Shown here: piece after piece, positions 8,712-15,746 of the stretch
Numbering within the stretch: the stretch's first letter is position 1
How the letters are laid out: every line of letters starts with the position of its first letter
Source: Bacteroidota bacterium
Lineage (GTDB): Bacteria; Bacteroidota; Bacteroidia; Bacteroidales; JAAUTT01
Direction of reading: 5' to 3'
Length of the DNA stretch: 64,000 nucleotides
NCBI GenBank assembly: GCA_023429135.1
Contig: JAEYWD010000021.1
Location: 1-64,000, forward strand
Program-made: the position numbers and the translations under genes
The notes under the pieces: model-generated
What the model was told of the DNA's origin: nothing
Database searches by the model: none
What the model saw: the letters and a program-made list of their open reading frames with translations, nothing else

Positions 8712-8915
8712 TTAATTTTCTCCTTCCGCTGCATAGCTCAAAGCTGCATATATATCCTCTTCTGTAAGTTCTGTAAAGTCATTAAGAATATCCTGTATGG
8801 TCATGTCCGAAGCCAACCAGCCCAGAATATCGCCAACGGTTATTCTCATTCCCCGGATACAGGGTTTACCACCTCTTTTTCCTGGTTCTATTGTAATTAT
8901 TTGCTTATAGTCAAC
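8712..8915 (-). CDS. DUF433 antitoxin-like protein, no canonical start codon
   Basis: The minus strand encodes 67 residues ending in TAA at 8714-8712: an N-terminal YKQIITIEPGKRGGKPCIRG, then MRITVGDILGWLASDMTIQD and ILNDFTELTEEDIYAALSYA. This is the complete DUF433 family pattern (small helix-turn-helix-like proteins, often the antitoxin beside a DUF5615 PIN-like toxin). The position where homologues begin MDYK reads ATA-GTT-GAC; no ATG, GTG or TTG is in frame between the upstream TAA and the family core, and the first ATG is codon 23. No DUF5615 gene follows. It may be a decaying orphan or start at a rare ATA codon. Confidence 0.7.
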   Translation of the reverse strand, partial: VDYKQIITIEPGKRGGKPCIRGMRITVGDILGWLASDMTIQDILNDFTELTEEDIYAALSYAAEGEN

Positions 8916-8995
8916 TATCGCGGATTTTTTTTATAAAAATATTAAATATCAAGGGATAGTTATTCAGCTTAATCGAACATTTTCTTACCATCCTA

Positions 8996-9026
8996 TTGCT
9001 ATATGTTATAAAAAGTTATACTTTTG
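8996..9026 (+). promoter_or_regulatory. Sigma-A promoter of rimP-nusA-infB
   Basis: TTG at 8996-8998 and TACTTTTG at 9019-9026 match the Bacteroidota -33 and -7 elements with a 20-base spacer. Transcription should begin near 9032, giving a leader of about 50 bases that contains an intrinsic terminator before rimP. Confidence 0.75.
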
Positions 9027-9051
9027 CATCGATTTTTGATTCGAAAAGTTC

Positions 9052-9078
9052 CAGGGGACAAAAGTCCCCTGTTTTTTT
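9052..9078 (+). terminator. Intrinsic terminator in the rimP leader (attenuator candidate)
   Basis: CAGGGGAC (9052-9059) and GTCCCCTG (9064-9071) form a perfect 8-bp GC-rich stem with an AAAA loop, followed directly by seven T (9072-9078). The T-tract ends 5 bases before the rimP ATG at 9084 and about 45 bases after the predicted start of transcription. Nothing on the plus strand upstream needs this terminator, since the preceding gene is on the minus strand, so it should act on the rimP-nusA-infB transcript itself. Confidence 0.8.
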
Positions 9079-9083
9079 AGTAT

Positions 9084-9548
9084 ATGATAGACAGAGTAAA
9101 AGTTAATTATTTTTTAGTTGAAATTCTCGAGGAAACAGATCTTTTCCTTGTAGACCTCACTGTTAAGCCTTCAAATAAAATTCTGATCGAGATCGACAGT
9201 TTCAAAGGAGTGTCAATCGACGAATGTGCTATGGTTAGCACATCACTGGAAACCAAACTCAATCGGAACGTGGAAGATTTCGAACTCGAAGTTTCTTCTC
9301 CGGGTTTGGGTCAGCCTTTTAAAGTCCCACAGCAGTACCAGAAAAATATTGGTAACCAGGTTTCTGTTCTTTTAAAGGAAGGCACCAAATATACCGGTAA
9401 GCTTTTGGATGCTAATAATACTATGGTTAAAGTTGAAATAAAGGAAAAAATGAAAGTGGAGGGCAAAAAGAAACCTGAAATGGTGATTGCCGAAAAGGAA
9501 ATATTAATTAACGATATAAAAATTATCAAAGCGATAATAAATTTTTAA
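9084..9548 (+). CDS. rimP: Ribosome maturation factor RimP
   Basis: A 154-residue cytosolic factor needed for maturation of the 30S ribosomal subunit. The N-terminal domain has LFLVDLTVKPSNKILIEIDS, FKGVSIDECAMVSTSLETKL and the family signature FELEVSSPGLGQPFK, followed by a C-terminal SH3-like domain (YTGKLLDANNTMVKVEI). It is the first gene of the conserved rimP-nusA-infB transcription/translation operon, 18 bases before nusA. The start ATG lies directly after an intrinsic terminator, leaving almost no room for a ribosome site outside the hairpin, which may itself affect expression. Confidence 0.93.
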   Translation: MIDRVKVNYFLVEILEETDLFLVDLTVKPSNKILIEIDSFKGVSIDECAMVSTSLETKLNRNVEDFELEVSSPGLGQPFKVPQQYQKNIGNQVSVLLKEGTKYTGKLLDANNTMVKVEIKEKMKVEGKKKPEMVIAEKEILINDIKIIKAIINF

Positions 9549-9566
9549 GCGTCAAAATTTGGGAAT

Positions 9567-10805
9567 ATGGAAAACCTTAATTTAATCGACACATTTTCCG
9601 AGTTCAAAGAACTCAAAAGTATCGACAGAGCAACAATGATGAGTGTTCTCGAAGATGTTTTTCGTAATATGTTGATTAAGAAGTATAACACTGATAAGAA
9701 CTTCGACATCATTATCAACATCGATAAAGGTGACTTTGAAATCTGGCGAAATCGCGAAATTGTAGAGGACGACGAAATTTCTGATCCGAATCTGCAAATT
9801 CCAATTTCAGAAGCATTGAAGATTGATCCGGATTATGCAGTAGGTGAAGATGTTACCGATGAGGTAAAACTTGCCGATTTTGGCCGCCGCGCTATCCTGG
9901 CGATTCGTCAGAATCTGACTTCTCGAATCATGGAGCTTGAAAAAGGTAACATTTATGGAAAATATAAAGACCGTATAGGAGAAATTATTACCGGCGAAGT
10001 TTATCAGGTGTGGAAGAGAGAGATTCTAATTCTCGACGATGATGGTAATGAGCTTATCCTTCCTAAAAATGAGCAGATACCTTCTGATCATTTCCGTAAG
10101 GGCGATAATATCAGAGCTATTGTGCTTCGCGTTGAAATGCGCAATAATAACCCGCTTATTATTCTTTCGCGTACTTCGCCAATTTTCCTCGAAAGACTTT
10201 TCGAACTCGAAGTGCCAGAAATTTTTGACGGTTTAATTACTATCAAAAAAATTGTACGTGTTCCTGGGGAAAGAGCTAAAGTTGCTGTTGAATCTTATGA
10301 CGAACGCATTGATCCGGTTGGAGCTTGTGTTGGTATGAAAGGTTCCCGTATTCATGGTATTGTTCGTGAGCTGCGTAACGAAAATATCGATGTTATCAAC
10401 TTTACCAATAACAATCAGTTATTCATTTCCCGTGCCTTGAGTCCTGCAAAAATTTCATCTATAAAAATAAACGAAAGTGCTAAACGTGCCGAGGTTTATC
10501 TGAAACCAAATGAAGTTTCGCTGGCTATTGGTAAAGGTGGTTTGAATATTAAACTTGCAAGTCAGTTAACAGGTTACGAAATTGATGTTTATCGTGAAAC
10601 CGATGAAGAAGAGGAGGATGATGTTAATCTCGACGAATTTGCAGATGAAATCGAAGGATGGGTCATCGATGAGCTTAAAGCTGTTGGCTGCGATACCGCC
10701 AGAAGTGTTTTACGCTTAAGCGCTGAAGAACTCTTGAAGAGGACCGATCTGGAAGAAGAAACTATTCGCGATGTACTTAAAATTCTGCGTTCCGAATTTG
10801 AATAA
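9567..10805 (+). CDS. nusA: Transcription termination/antitermination factor NusA
   Basis: A 412-residue RNA polymerase-binding factor controlling pausing, termination and antitermination. The order is an N-terminal polymerase-binding domain (residues 1-130), an S1 domain (GEIITGEVYQVWKREILIL), KH1 (RIDPVGACVGMKGSRIHGIV) and KH2 (NEVSLAIGKGGLNIKLASQL), ending with one short helical repeat (DELKAVGCDTARSVLRLS). It lacks the two long acidic repeats of the E. coli protein, as is usual outside gammaproteobacteria. Because NusA acts at intrinsic terminators, the terminator in its own operon leader is a plausible feedback site. Confidence 0.96.
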   Translation: MENLNLIDTFSEFKELKSIDRATMMSVLEDVFRNMLIKKYNTDKNFDIIINIDKGDFEIWRNREIVEDDEISDPNLQIPISEALKIDPDYAVGEDVTDEVKLADFGRRAILAIRQNLTSRIMELEKGNIYGKYKDRIGEIITGEVYQVWKREILILDDDGNELILPKNEQIPSDHFRKGDNIRAIVLRVEMRNNNPLIILSRTSPIFLERLFELEVPEIFDGLITIKKIVRVPGERAKVAVESYDERIDPVGACVGMKGSRIHGIVRELRNENIDVINFTNNNQLFISRALSPAKISSIKINESAKRAEVYLKPNEVSLAIGKGGLNIKLASQLTGYEIDVYRETDEEEEDDVNLDEFADEIEGWVIDELKAVGCDTARSVLRLSAEELLKRTDLEEETIRDVLKILRSEFE

Positions 10806-10871
10806 GTATATTGATATATATTAACTTAGCGCAGCAATAACAAAGGCTTAACAAACGTACAGGATTAATTT

Positions 10872-13800
10872 ATGACAGATAAAAAAGAATTGAGACTCAG
10901 TAAATTAGCACGGGAATTCAATGTAGGGATTTCCACTATAGTTGACTTTCTTAAACGGAAAGGGCATACTATAGACCCAAACCCTAACACAAAAGTGGCT
11001 CCTGAGCTTTACGATGTCCTGTCAAAAGAATACAGCTCCGATATCAATGCAAAAAAAGAATCGGAAAAAGTGAACCTGCGCTCTCTTCGTGAGAAGAAAG
11101 AAACTGTTACTATTGAAGAAACATCCGGCCAACCGGAAGAGGAAGAAATTATTGAAAAGGAACTTTTCATTAAAGATACAAGCACCGGAAAAAAATCACC
11201 TCTGCTGGCGGAGCCTAAACGCGATATTAAAGAACCTGAGGTTAAAGTTATTGGTAAAATTGATCTTGATTCTTTGAAACCAAAAGCGAAACCTGTTGAA
11301 AGGGCTCCTGAAAAGCCCGTTGAAAAGCCCGTAGAGAAAGTGACAGAGAAACCGGTCGAAAAACCAGTTGAAGTTCGGGCCGAAAAACCAGTCGAAAAAG
11401 CTCCTGAAGAACCAATTGAAAAACCTGTGATTGCTGAAATACCTAAGCCTAAAGAATCATCTGTAATTGTTGAACCTAAGGTTGAAAAGACTCCTGAAAA
11501 ACCGGCCGCCGAGGAGGTTGAAAAGCCGTCAGGCGCAGTTGTTAAGGAAGAACCACAGCCAGTGGTGAATGAGGTTGAGGTTGTAAACAATGTCGATAGC
11601 GAAGTTTCGCAGGATAATGAAGTAATTACCGCCAAGGCTGAATTTGAATCAGATATTCGTGTGGTAGGTAAGATAGACCTTGATTCGATCAATCTCAGAA
11701 CGCGGCCTCCCAAAAAGACCAAAGAGCAACGCGATGAAGAAAGGCGGGAAAAGCATCAACAACAAAGACCTCAGCAGCAATCCCAGGAACGGAGATCTGA
11801 AGGTGGTCAGCGCCAGCAGGAACCGCGTAGTCAGGAGCAAAGACATGATCAGAAACCTCGTGAGCATCATCGGTCTGATCGTCCCGACAGGGAACGTCCT
11901 GAAAGACATGATCAAAGAAGACATTCGGGCAACGTTAATGAACCTGCAAAACAGGAAGATCAGATTATTCGTGCCGAAGCGCAGCGGTTATCGGGACCGA
12001 CAGTAGTCGGGAAAATTGATCTTCCATCGGCTGACGATCGCAAAAAACCTGTTGCATCCTCGGATGTTTACGACGCTAAAAAGAAGAAACGTAAACGCAT
12101 CCGTAAGGATAATGAACGAGTTGCGGTTCCTCCTAAGGATCAAAAGCAACAAGGACAGCAACAGCAGGGTGAGAATAAACCCAGGTTTGGTTCCAATAAT
12201 AATCAAAAACCTCAGGATAATCGTAATAATAAAGCTCGCAGACCCATCCGTCAGGAAGTCAGCGAAGAAGATGTACAAAAGCAAATTAAAGATACTCTCG
12301 CAAGGTTAACCTCAAAGGGTAAATCAAAGGCTTCCAAATATCGTCGCGAAAAACGCGATATCGTAAGTCATCGTATGCAGGAGGAACTTGAACAGACTGA
12401 GCGCGACAAAAATATTTTAAAGGTTACTGAATTCGTTTCGGTAAACGAACTGGCTTCGATGATGGAAGTTCCTGTTACAGCAGTTATTTCTACCTGCATG
12501 AACATGGGGCTGTTTGTTTCCATCAACCAACGTCTCGATGCTGAAACTATGGCACTCGTTGCCGACGAATTTAACTTCAAAGTTGAGTTCATCAGTGTTG
12601 AGGTTCAGGAAGCTATCCGTGTTGAGGAAGATACACCGGATGATCTCCTGCCTCGTCCGCCTATTGTAACTGTTATGGGTCACGTCGACCATGGTAAAAC
12701 CAAGCTTCTCGACTATATCCGTAGTGCCAACGTAATTGCCGGTGAGGCTGGTGGTATTACCCAGCATATCGGAGCTTACGCCGTAGAACTTGAAAACGGT
12801 CGAAAAATAACATTCCTCGATACACCTGGTCACGAAGCGTTTACCGCCATGCGTGCCCGTGGTGCTGCTATTACCGATGTGGCCATTATTGTTGTTGCTG
12901 CCGATGACGGTGTAATGCCTCAAACAAAGGAAGCAATCAACCATGTATCTGCTGCCGGTGTACCTATTGTATTTGCAATTAACAAAGTTGATAAACCCGA
13001 GGCTAATCCTGAAAAGATTAAGGAAGAGCTTGCTAATCTTAACTATCTGGTTGAAGATTGGGGTGGTAAGTATCAATCTCAGGAAATATCGGCCAAGAGC
13101 GGGTTGAATATCGACCTTCTCCTTGAAAAAGTTCTTCTTGAAGCCGAACTTCTTGATTTAAAGGCCAATCCCGATAAACGTGCATTCGGTACTGTTGTAG
13201 AGTCTTCGCTCGACCGTGGCCGCGGATTTATTGCAACTGTTCTGGTTCAGGGTGGGACTTTACGTACTGGCGATGTAATTTTGGCCGGAAGTTATTTTGG
13301 ACATATTAAGGCCATGTACAATGAGCGCAATCAGAAGATTGATGCTGCCGGACCTGCTATGCCTGTTTTGATTCTTGGTCTCGACGGAGCTCCTCAAGCT
13401 GGTGATACATTTAATGTACTCGAAGATATTAAGGAAGCTAAAGATATTGCTTCAAAACGCGAAATGCTGCAGCGTGAGCAAGGCTTACGGACAAAGAAAC
13501 ATATTACCCTCGATGAAATTGGTCGTCGTATTGCTATTGGTAACTTCCAGGAGTTGAATATTATTGTGAAAGGTGATGTGGACGGTTCAGTTGAAGCGTT
13601 GTCCGATTCACTTATTAAGCTCTCGACTCAGGAAATTCAGGTGAATGTAATTCATAAGGCAGTTGGTCAGATTTCGGAGTCGGATGTTGTACTTGCAACG
13701 GCTTCGAACGCTATTATTGTTGGTTTCCAGGTTCGTCCTTCGGTGAATGCACGTAGGCTAGCTGAGAAGGAACAAATCGATATTCGTTTTTACTCCATCA

Positions 13801-14159
13801 TTTACGATGCAATTGAAGAAATTCGTGCCGCTATGGAAGGTATGCTTTCTCCCGAAATCAAGGAGGAAATTACTGGTATGGCTGAAGTGCGCGAAGCGTT
13901 CAAAATCACCAAGGTTGGAACCGTTGCGGGTTGCTTCGTGAAAGAAGGAAAATTACTCCGTTCATCGAAAGTTCGCATTATTCGCGATGGTATAGTGATT
14001 TATACCGGCGAGCTTGGATCTCTGAAACGTTTCAAAGATGATGTTAAAGAGGTGTCGAGTGGCTACGAGTGCGGTTTGAATATTCACAACTTCAACGATA
14101 TCAGAGTTGGTGATATGATCGAAGGATTCACTGAATTTGAAGTGAAGAAGAAACTGTAA
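10872..14159 (+). CDS. infB: Translation initiation factor IF-2
   Basis: A 1095-residue GTPase that places initiator tRNA on the ribosome. The N-terminus holds an IF2-N helix-turn domain (LSKLAREFNVGISTIVDFLK). Residues about 125-560 are a long low-complexity spacer: repeated EKPVEKP-type units at 140-220, then Gln/Arg-rich and Lys-rich stretches, with VGKIDL occurring three times. A second IF2-N region precedes the G domain, whose G1 is GHVDHGKT (Gly603), followed by DTPGHEAF, NKVD and SAKSG. Domains II, III and IV complete the protein. It is longer than the E. coli form because of the spacer. It ends the rimP-nusA-infB operon at a strong terminator. Confidence 0.97.
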   Translation: MTDKKELRLSKLAREFNVGISTIVDFLKRKGHTIDPNPNTKVAPELYDVLSKEYSSDINAKKESEKVNLRSLREKKETVTIEETSGQPEEEEIIEKELFIKDTSTGKKSPLLAEPKRDIKEPEVKVIGKIDLDSLKPKAKPVERAPEKPVEKPVEKVTEKPVEKPVEVRAEKPVEKAPEEPIEKPVIAEIPKPKESSVIVEPKVEKTPEKPAAEEVEKPSGAVVKEEPQPVVNEVEVVNNVDSEVSQDNEVITAKAEFESDIRVVGKIDLDSINLRTRPPKKTKEQRDEERREKHQQQRPQQQSQERRSEGGQRQQEPRSQEQRHDQKPREHHRSDRPDRERPERHDQRRHSGNVNEPAKQEDQIIRAEAQRLSGPTVVGKIDLPSADDRKKPVASSDVYDAKKKKRKRIRKDNERVAVPPKDQKQQGQQQQGENKPRFGSNNNQKPQDNRNNKARRPIRQEVSEEDVQKQIKDTLARLTSKGKSKASKYRREKRDIVSHRMQEELEQTERDKNILKVTEFVSVNELASMMEVPVTAVISTCMNMGLFVSINQRLDAETMALVADEFNFKVEFISVEVQEAIRVEEDTPDDLLPRPPIVTVMGHVDHGKTKLLDYIRSANVIAGEAGGITQHIGAYAVELENGRKITFLDTPGHEAFTAMRARGAAITDVAIIVVAADDGVMPQTKEAINHVSAAGVPIVFAINKVDKPEANPEKIKEELANLNYLVEDWGGKYQSQEISAKSGLNIDLLLEKVLLEAELLDLKANPDKRAFGTVVESSLDRGRGFIATVLVQGGTLRTGDVILAGSYFGHIKAMYNERNQKIDAAGPAMPVLILGLDGAPQAGDTFNVLEDIKEAKDIASKREMLQREQGLRTKKHITLDEIGRRIAIGNFQELNIIVKGDVDGSVEALSDSLIKLSTQEIQVNVIHKAVGQISESDVVLATASNAIIVGFQVRPSVNARRLAEKEQIDIRFYSIIYDAIEEIRAAMEGMLSPEIKEEITGMAEVREAFKITKVGTVAGCFVKEGKLLRSSKVRIIRDGIVIYTGELGSLKRFKDDVKEVSSGYECGLNIHNFNDIRVGDMIEGFTEFEVKKKL

Positions 14160-14195
14160 TTAGTCGTAAGATATTAGTAATAAGTCGTAAGACTG

Positions 14196-14223
14196 AAAAG
14201 GCCGGAGAGATCCGGCCTTTTTT
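14196..14223 (+). terminator. Intrinsic terminator after infB
   Basis: AAAAGGCCGGA (14196-14206) and TCCGGCCTTTT (14211-14221) form a perfect 11-bp stem with a GAGA tetraloop and a T-tract reaching 14223. It lies 36 bases after the infB stop and ends the operon. Confidence 0.92.
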
Positions 14224-14246
14224 ATGGTAGATTTTAATATGATTGG

Positions 14247-14318
14247 GATGTAAATAATTTAGTTAAATATTAGATTATTAGGTTAAAATATTCTTGTGTG
14301 CTTTTCTACTAAGCTAAT
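14247..14318 (+). repeat. Dispersed 72-bp repeat, copy 2
   Basis: This is the counterpart of 8539-8610 (shared GATGTAAATAA start, AGGTT-AAATA core, CTACTAAG end). Directly beyond it, the complement of about 14353-14312 reads DIFAAVMLVSKHD and stops, which resembles the end of the DUF433 gene (EEDIYAALSYAA), with stop codons before it. The stretch therefore looks like a decayed copy of the element seen after the suf operon. No other gene is seen in 14160-14418. Confidence 0.45.
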
Positions 14319-14418
14319 CGTGTTTCGAAACCAACATCACGGCAGCAAATATGTCTTACCCTTATTGTCTTTTTTTTAAGGTATTGGAAATGATCTAAGT
14401 TTATTAGTTTTCAGATCT

Positions 14419-15186
14419 TTATTTCTTAACCACAACAATTGTCTGGAACATTGCCAGGTACCTGTTGAAGGGATTCAACATTGCTTCGAGCCATCTGAAT
14501 GGGCGGAACGTCCATCCCGGTAGGGGCGATTTAAAGGTAAGTCCGCCGGTGATCAGATAAGCAAAGGGTGTATGGTGTTTGACTTTTTCTCTGGAGAATG
14601 AAGGGAACTCAGATTTAAAGGTGCCGTAATCGCGCGTAAAAATAATCCAGGGCAGAGCTCCATTGGCACCTGAAAGGGGACCACTTGTCGGAAAACTCCA
14701 GCTATTAGTTTCGGGATCGAAATTTTCGTGGTGGAAGTTCTTGAAGATAAATCTTGAAAATGAAGTGTTGGCAGGTTCTATCATGATAATTTTTCCACCT
14801 GTTTTTAATACCCGTAGAGCCTCACGGAAAAAACTTCTGCAATCGGGGATGTGATGAAGAACATCTATCATTAAAATTGCCGAGAGTTCGTTGTCGCCAA
14901 AAGGCATTTGTTCACCTGAGAATGTTAGGTCGCAATGTGGAAAAGGTAAAATGTCGGAGGTGACTATGCTTGGATTTAACTCTTTTAGAAACCCACCGCC
15001 AGAGCCAATTTCAACAATTTTTCCCTTAGGTAATCCTTCGGTTTCCTTTAGCATTGATGTATACCAGTCAACATAAAGTTTTTTCAGGAATTTTTTGCGA
15101 AGTATAATTTCCCGGTGTTGCAGCGTTGTTGAAGGAGCGTCGAGATCCCCGGCTTTCTTTTCTTTTAAAAACGACAGAAGTTTCAA
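14419..15186 (-). CDS. Class I SAM-dependent methyltransferase
   Basis: A 255-residue cytosolic methyltransferase. Motif I is GKIVEIGSGGGFLKEL (about residues 55-70), the acidic residue after strand 2 is in VTSDILPF, and the Methyltransf_11 core continues with GEQMPFGDNELSAILMIDVL, HHIPDCRSFFREALRVLKTG and GKIIMIEPANTSFSRFIF. The C-terminal 100 residues are family-specific and include an Arg/Trp-rich segment (PLPGWTFRPFRWLEAMLNPF). The substrate cannot be predicted. It stands alone between the infB operon and gcvH. Confidence 0.82.
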   Translation of the reverse strand: MKLLSFLKEKKAGDLDAPSTTLQHREIILRKKFLKKLYVDWYTSMLKETEGLPKGKIVEIGSGGGFLKELNPSIVTSDILPFPHCDLTFSGEQMPFGDNELSAILMIDVLHHIPDCRSFFREALRVLKTGGKIIMIEPANTSFSRFIFKNFHHENFDPETNSWSFPTSGPLSGANGALPWIIFTRDYGTFKSEFPSFSREKVKHHTPFAYLITGGLTFKSPLPGWTFRPFRWLEAMLNPFNRYLAMFQTIVVVKK

Positions 15187-15240
15187 ATCTAATAGTAATT
15201 AAGTATTATGAACTAAGCATCAGCCGGGTAAAAATAAAAA

Positions 15241-15264
15241 AAGCGGAGATAAGAAACCCCCGCT
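15241..15264 (-). terminator. Terminator after gcvH
   Basis: On the minus strand AGCGG and CCGCT arms flank a 13-base loop and are followed by a run of seven T (complement of 15235-15241). It lies about 25 bases after the gcvH stop. The stem is short, so strength is moderate. Confidence 0.6.
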
Positions 15265-15286
15265 ATTATTTTTTATTTTGAAGAAT

Positions 15287-15667
15287 TTATGCTCCAATCA
15301 TGTCCTGGTATGCTTTAGCATCCATCAGGTCGTTGAGTTCTTCAGGTTTTTCGAAAACAACTTTTACCATCCAGCCTTCACCATATGGATCTTTATTTAC
15401 AAGCTCAGGATTATCTTCAAGCTTGGAATTCACTTCCACAATACGGCCCGAAACCGGCATAAACAGGTCCGAAACAGTTTTTACTGCCTCAACAGTTCCA
15501 AAAACTTCTTCTTTTTCAAGGTTTTCGTCCAATGTTTCAATTTCGATGAAAACTATATCGCCAAGTTCGCCCTGGGCATAGTCGGTAATTCCTACATAAC
15601 CTTCTTTACCTTCTATACGGATCCATTCATGATCTTTGGTATACTTCAAATTCTGGGGGATATTCAT
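15287..15667 (-). CDS. gcvH: Glycine cleavage system H protein
   Basis: A 126-residue lipoyl carrier of the glycine cleavage system, shuttling the aminomethyl group between the P, T and L proteins. It begins MNIPQNLKYTKDHEWIR, and the lipoylated lysine lies in VFGTVEAVKTVSDLFMPVSG. The frame is open 16 codons further upstream, but the ATG at 15667 gives the standard N-terminus and family length. It follows sprA by 79 bases on the same strand; ruvA-sprA-gcvH order is common in Bacteroidota, although the functions are unrelated. Confidence 0.95.
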   Translation of the reverse strand: MNIPQNLKYTKDHEWIRIEGKEGYVGITDYAQGELGDIVFIEIETLDENLEKEEVFGTVEAVKTVSDLFMPVSGRIVEVNSKLEDNPELVNKDPYGEGWMVKVVFEKPEELNDLMDAKAYQDMIGA

Positions 15668-15746
15668 GTCAAGAATTTTTTTATGTTTTATTCTGTGTTT
15701 AAAAAGAAAGGTCAAAAATAACCAAATTTATTCAATGGAAAAACTG

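Noticed and set aside
11009..11722. Long serine/threonine-rich frame on the minus strand inside infB
   Set aside because: It is the antisense reading of the EKPVEKP repeat tract; the codon bias of the repeats keeps the frame open. infB is certain on the plus strand.
12417..13076. 219-residue minus-strand frame in infB
   Set aside because: No family resemblance, and it lies wholly opposite the conserved GTPase domain of IF-2.
14162..14191. Repeated AGTCGTAAG after infB as an attachment site
   Set aside because: Only two copies of a 9-base word in low-complexity sequence before the terminator, and no integrase nearby.
15278..15721. Plus-strand frame over gcvH
   Set aside because: Antisense to a well recognised H protein; no known motif.
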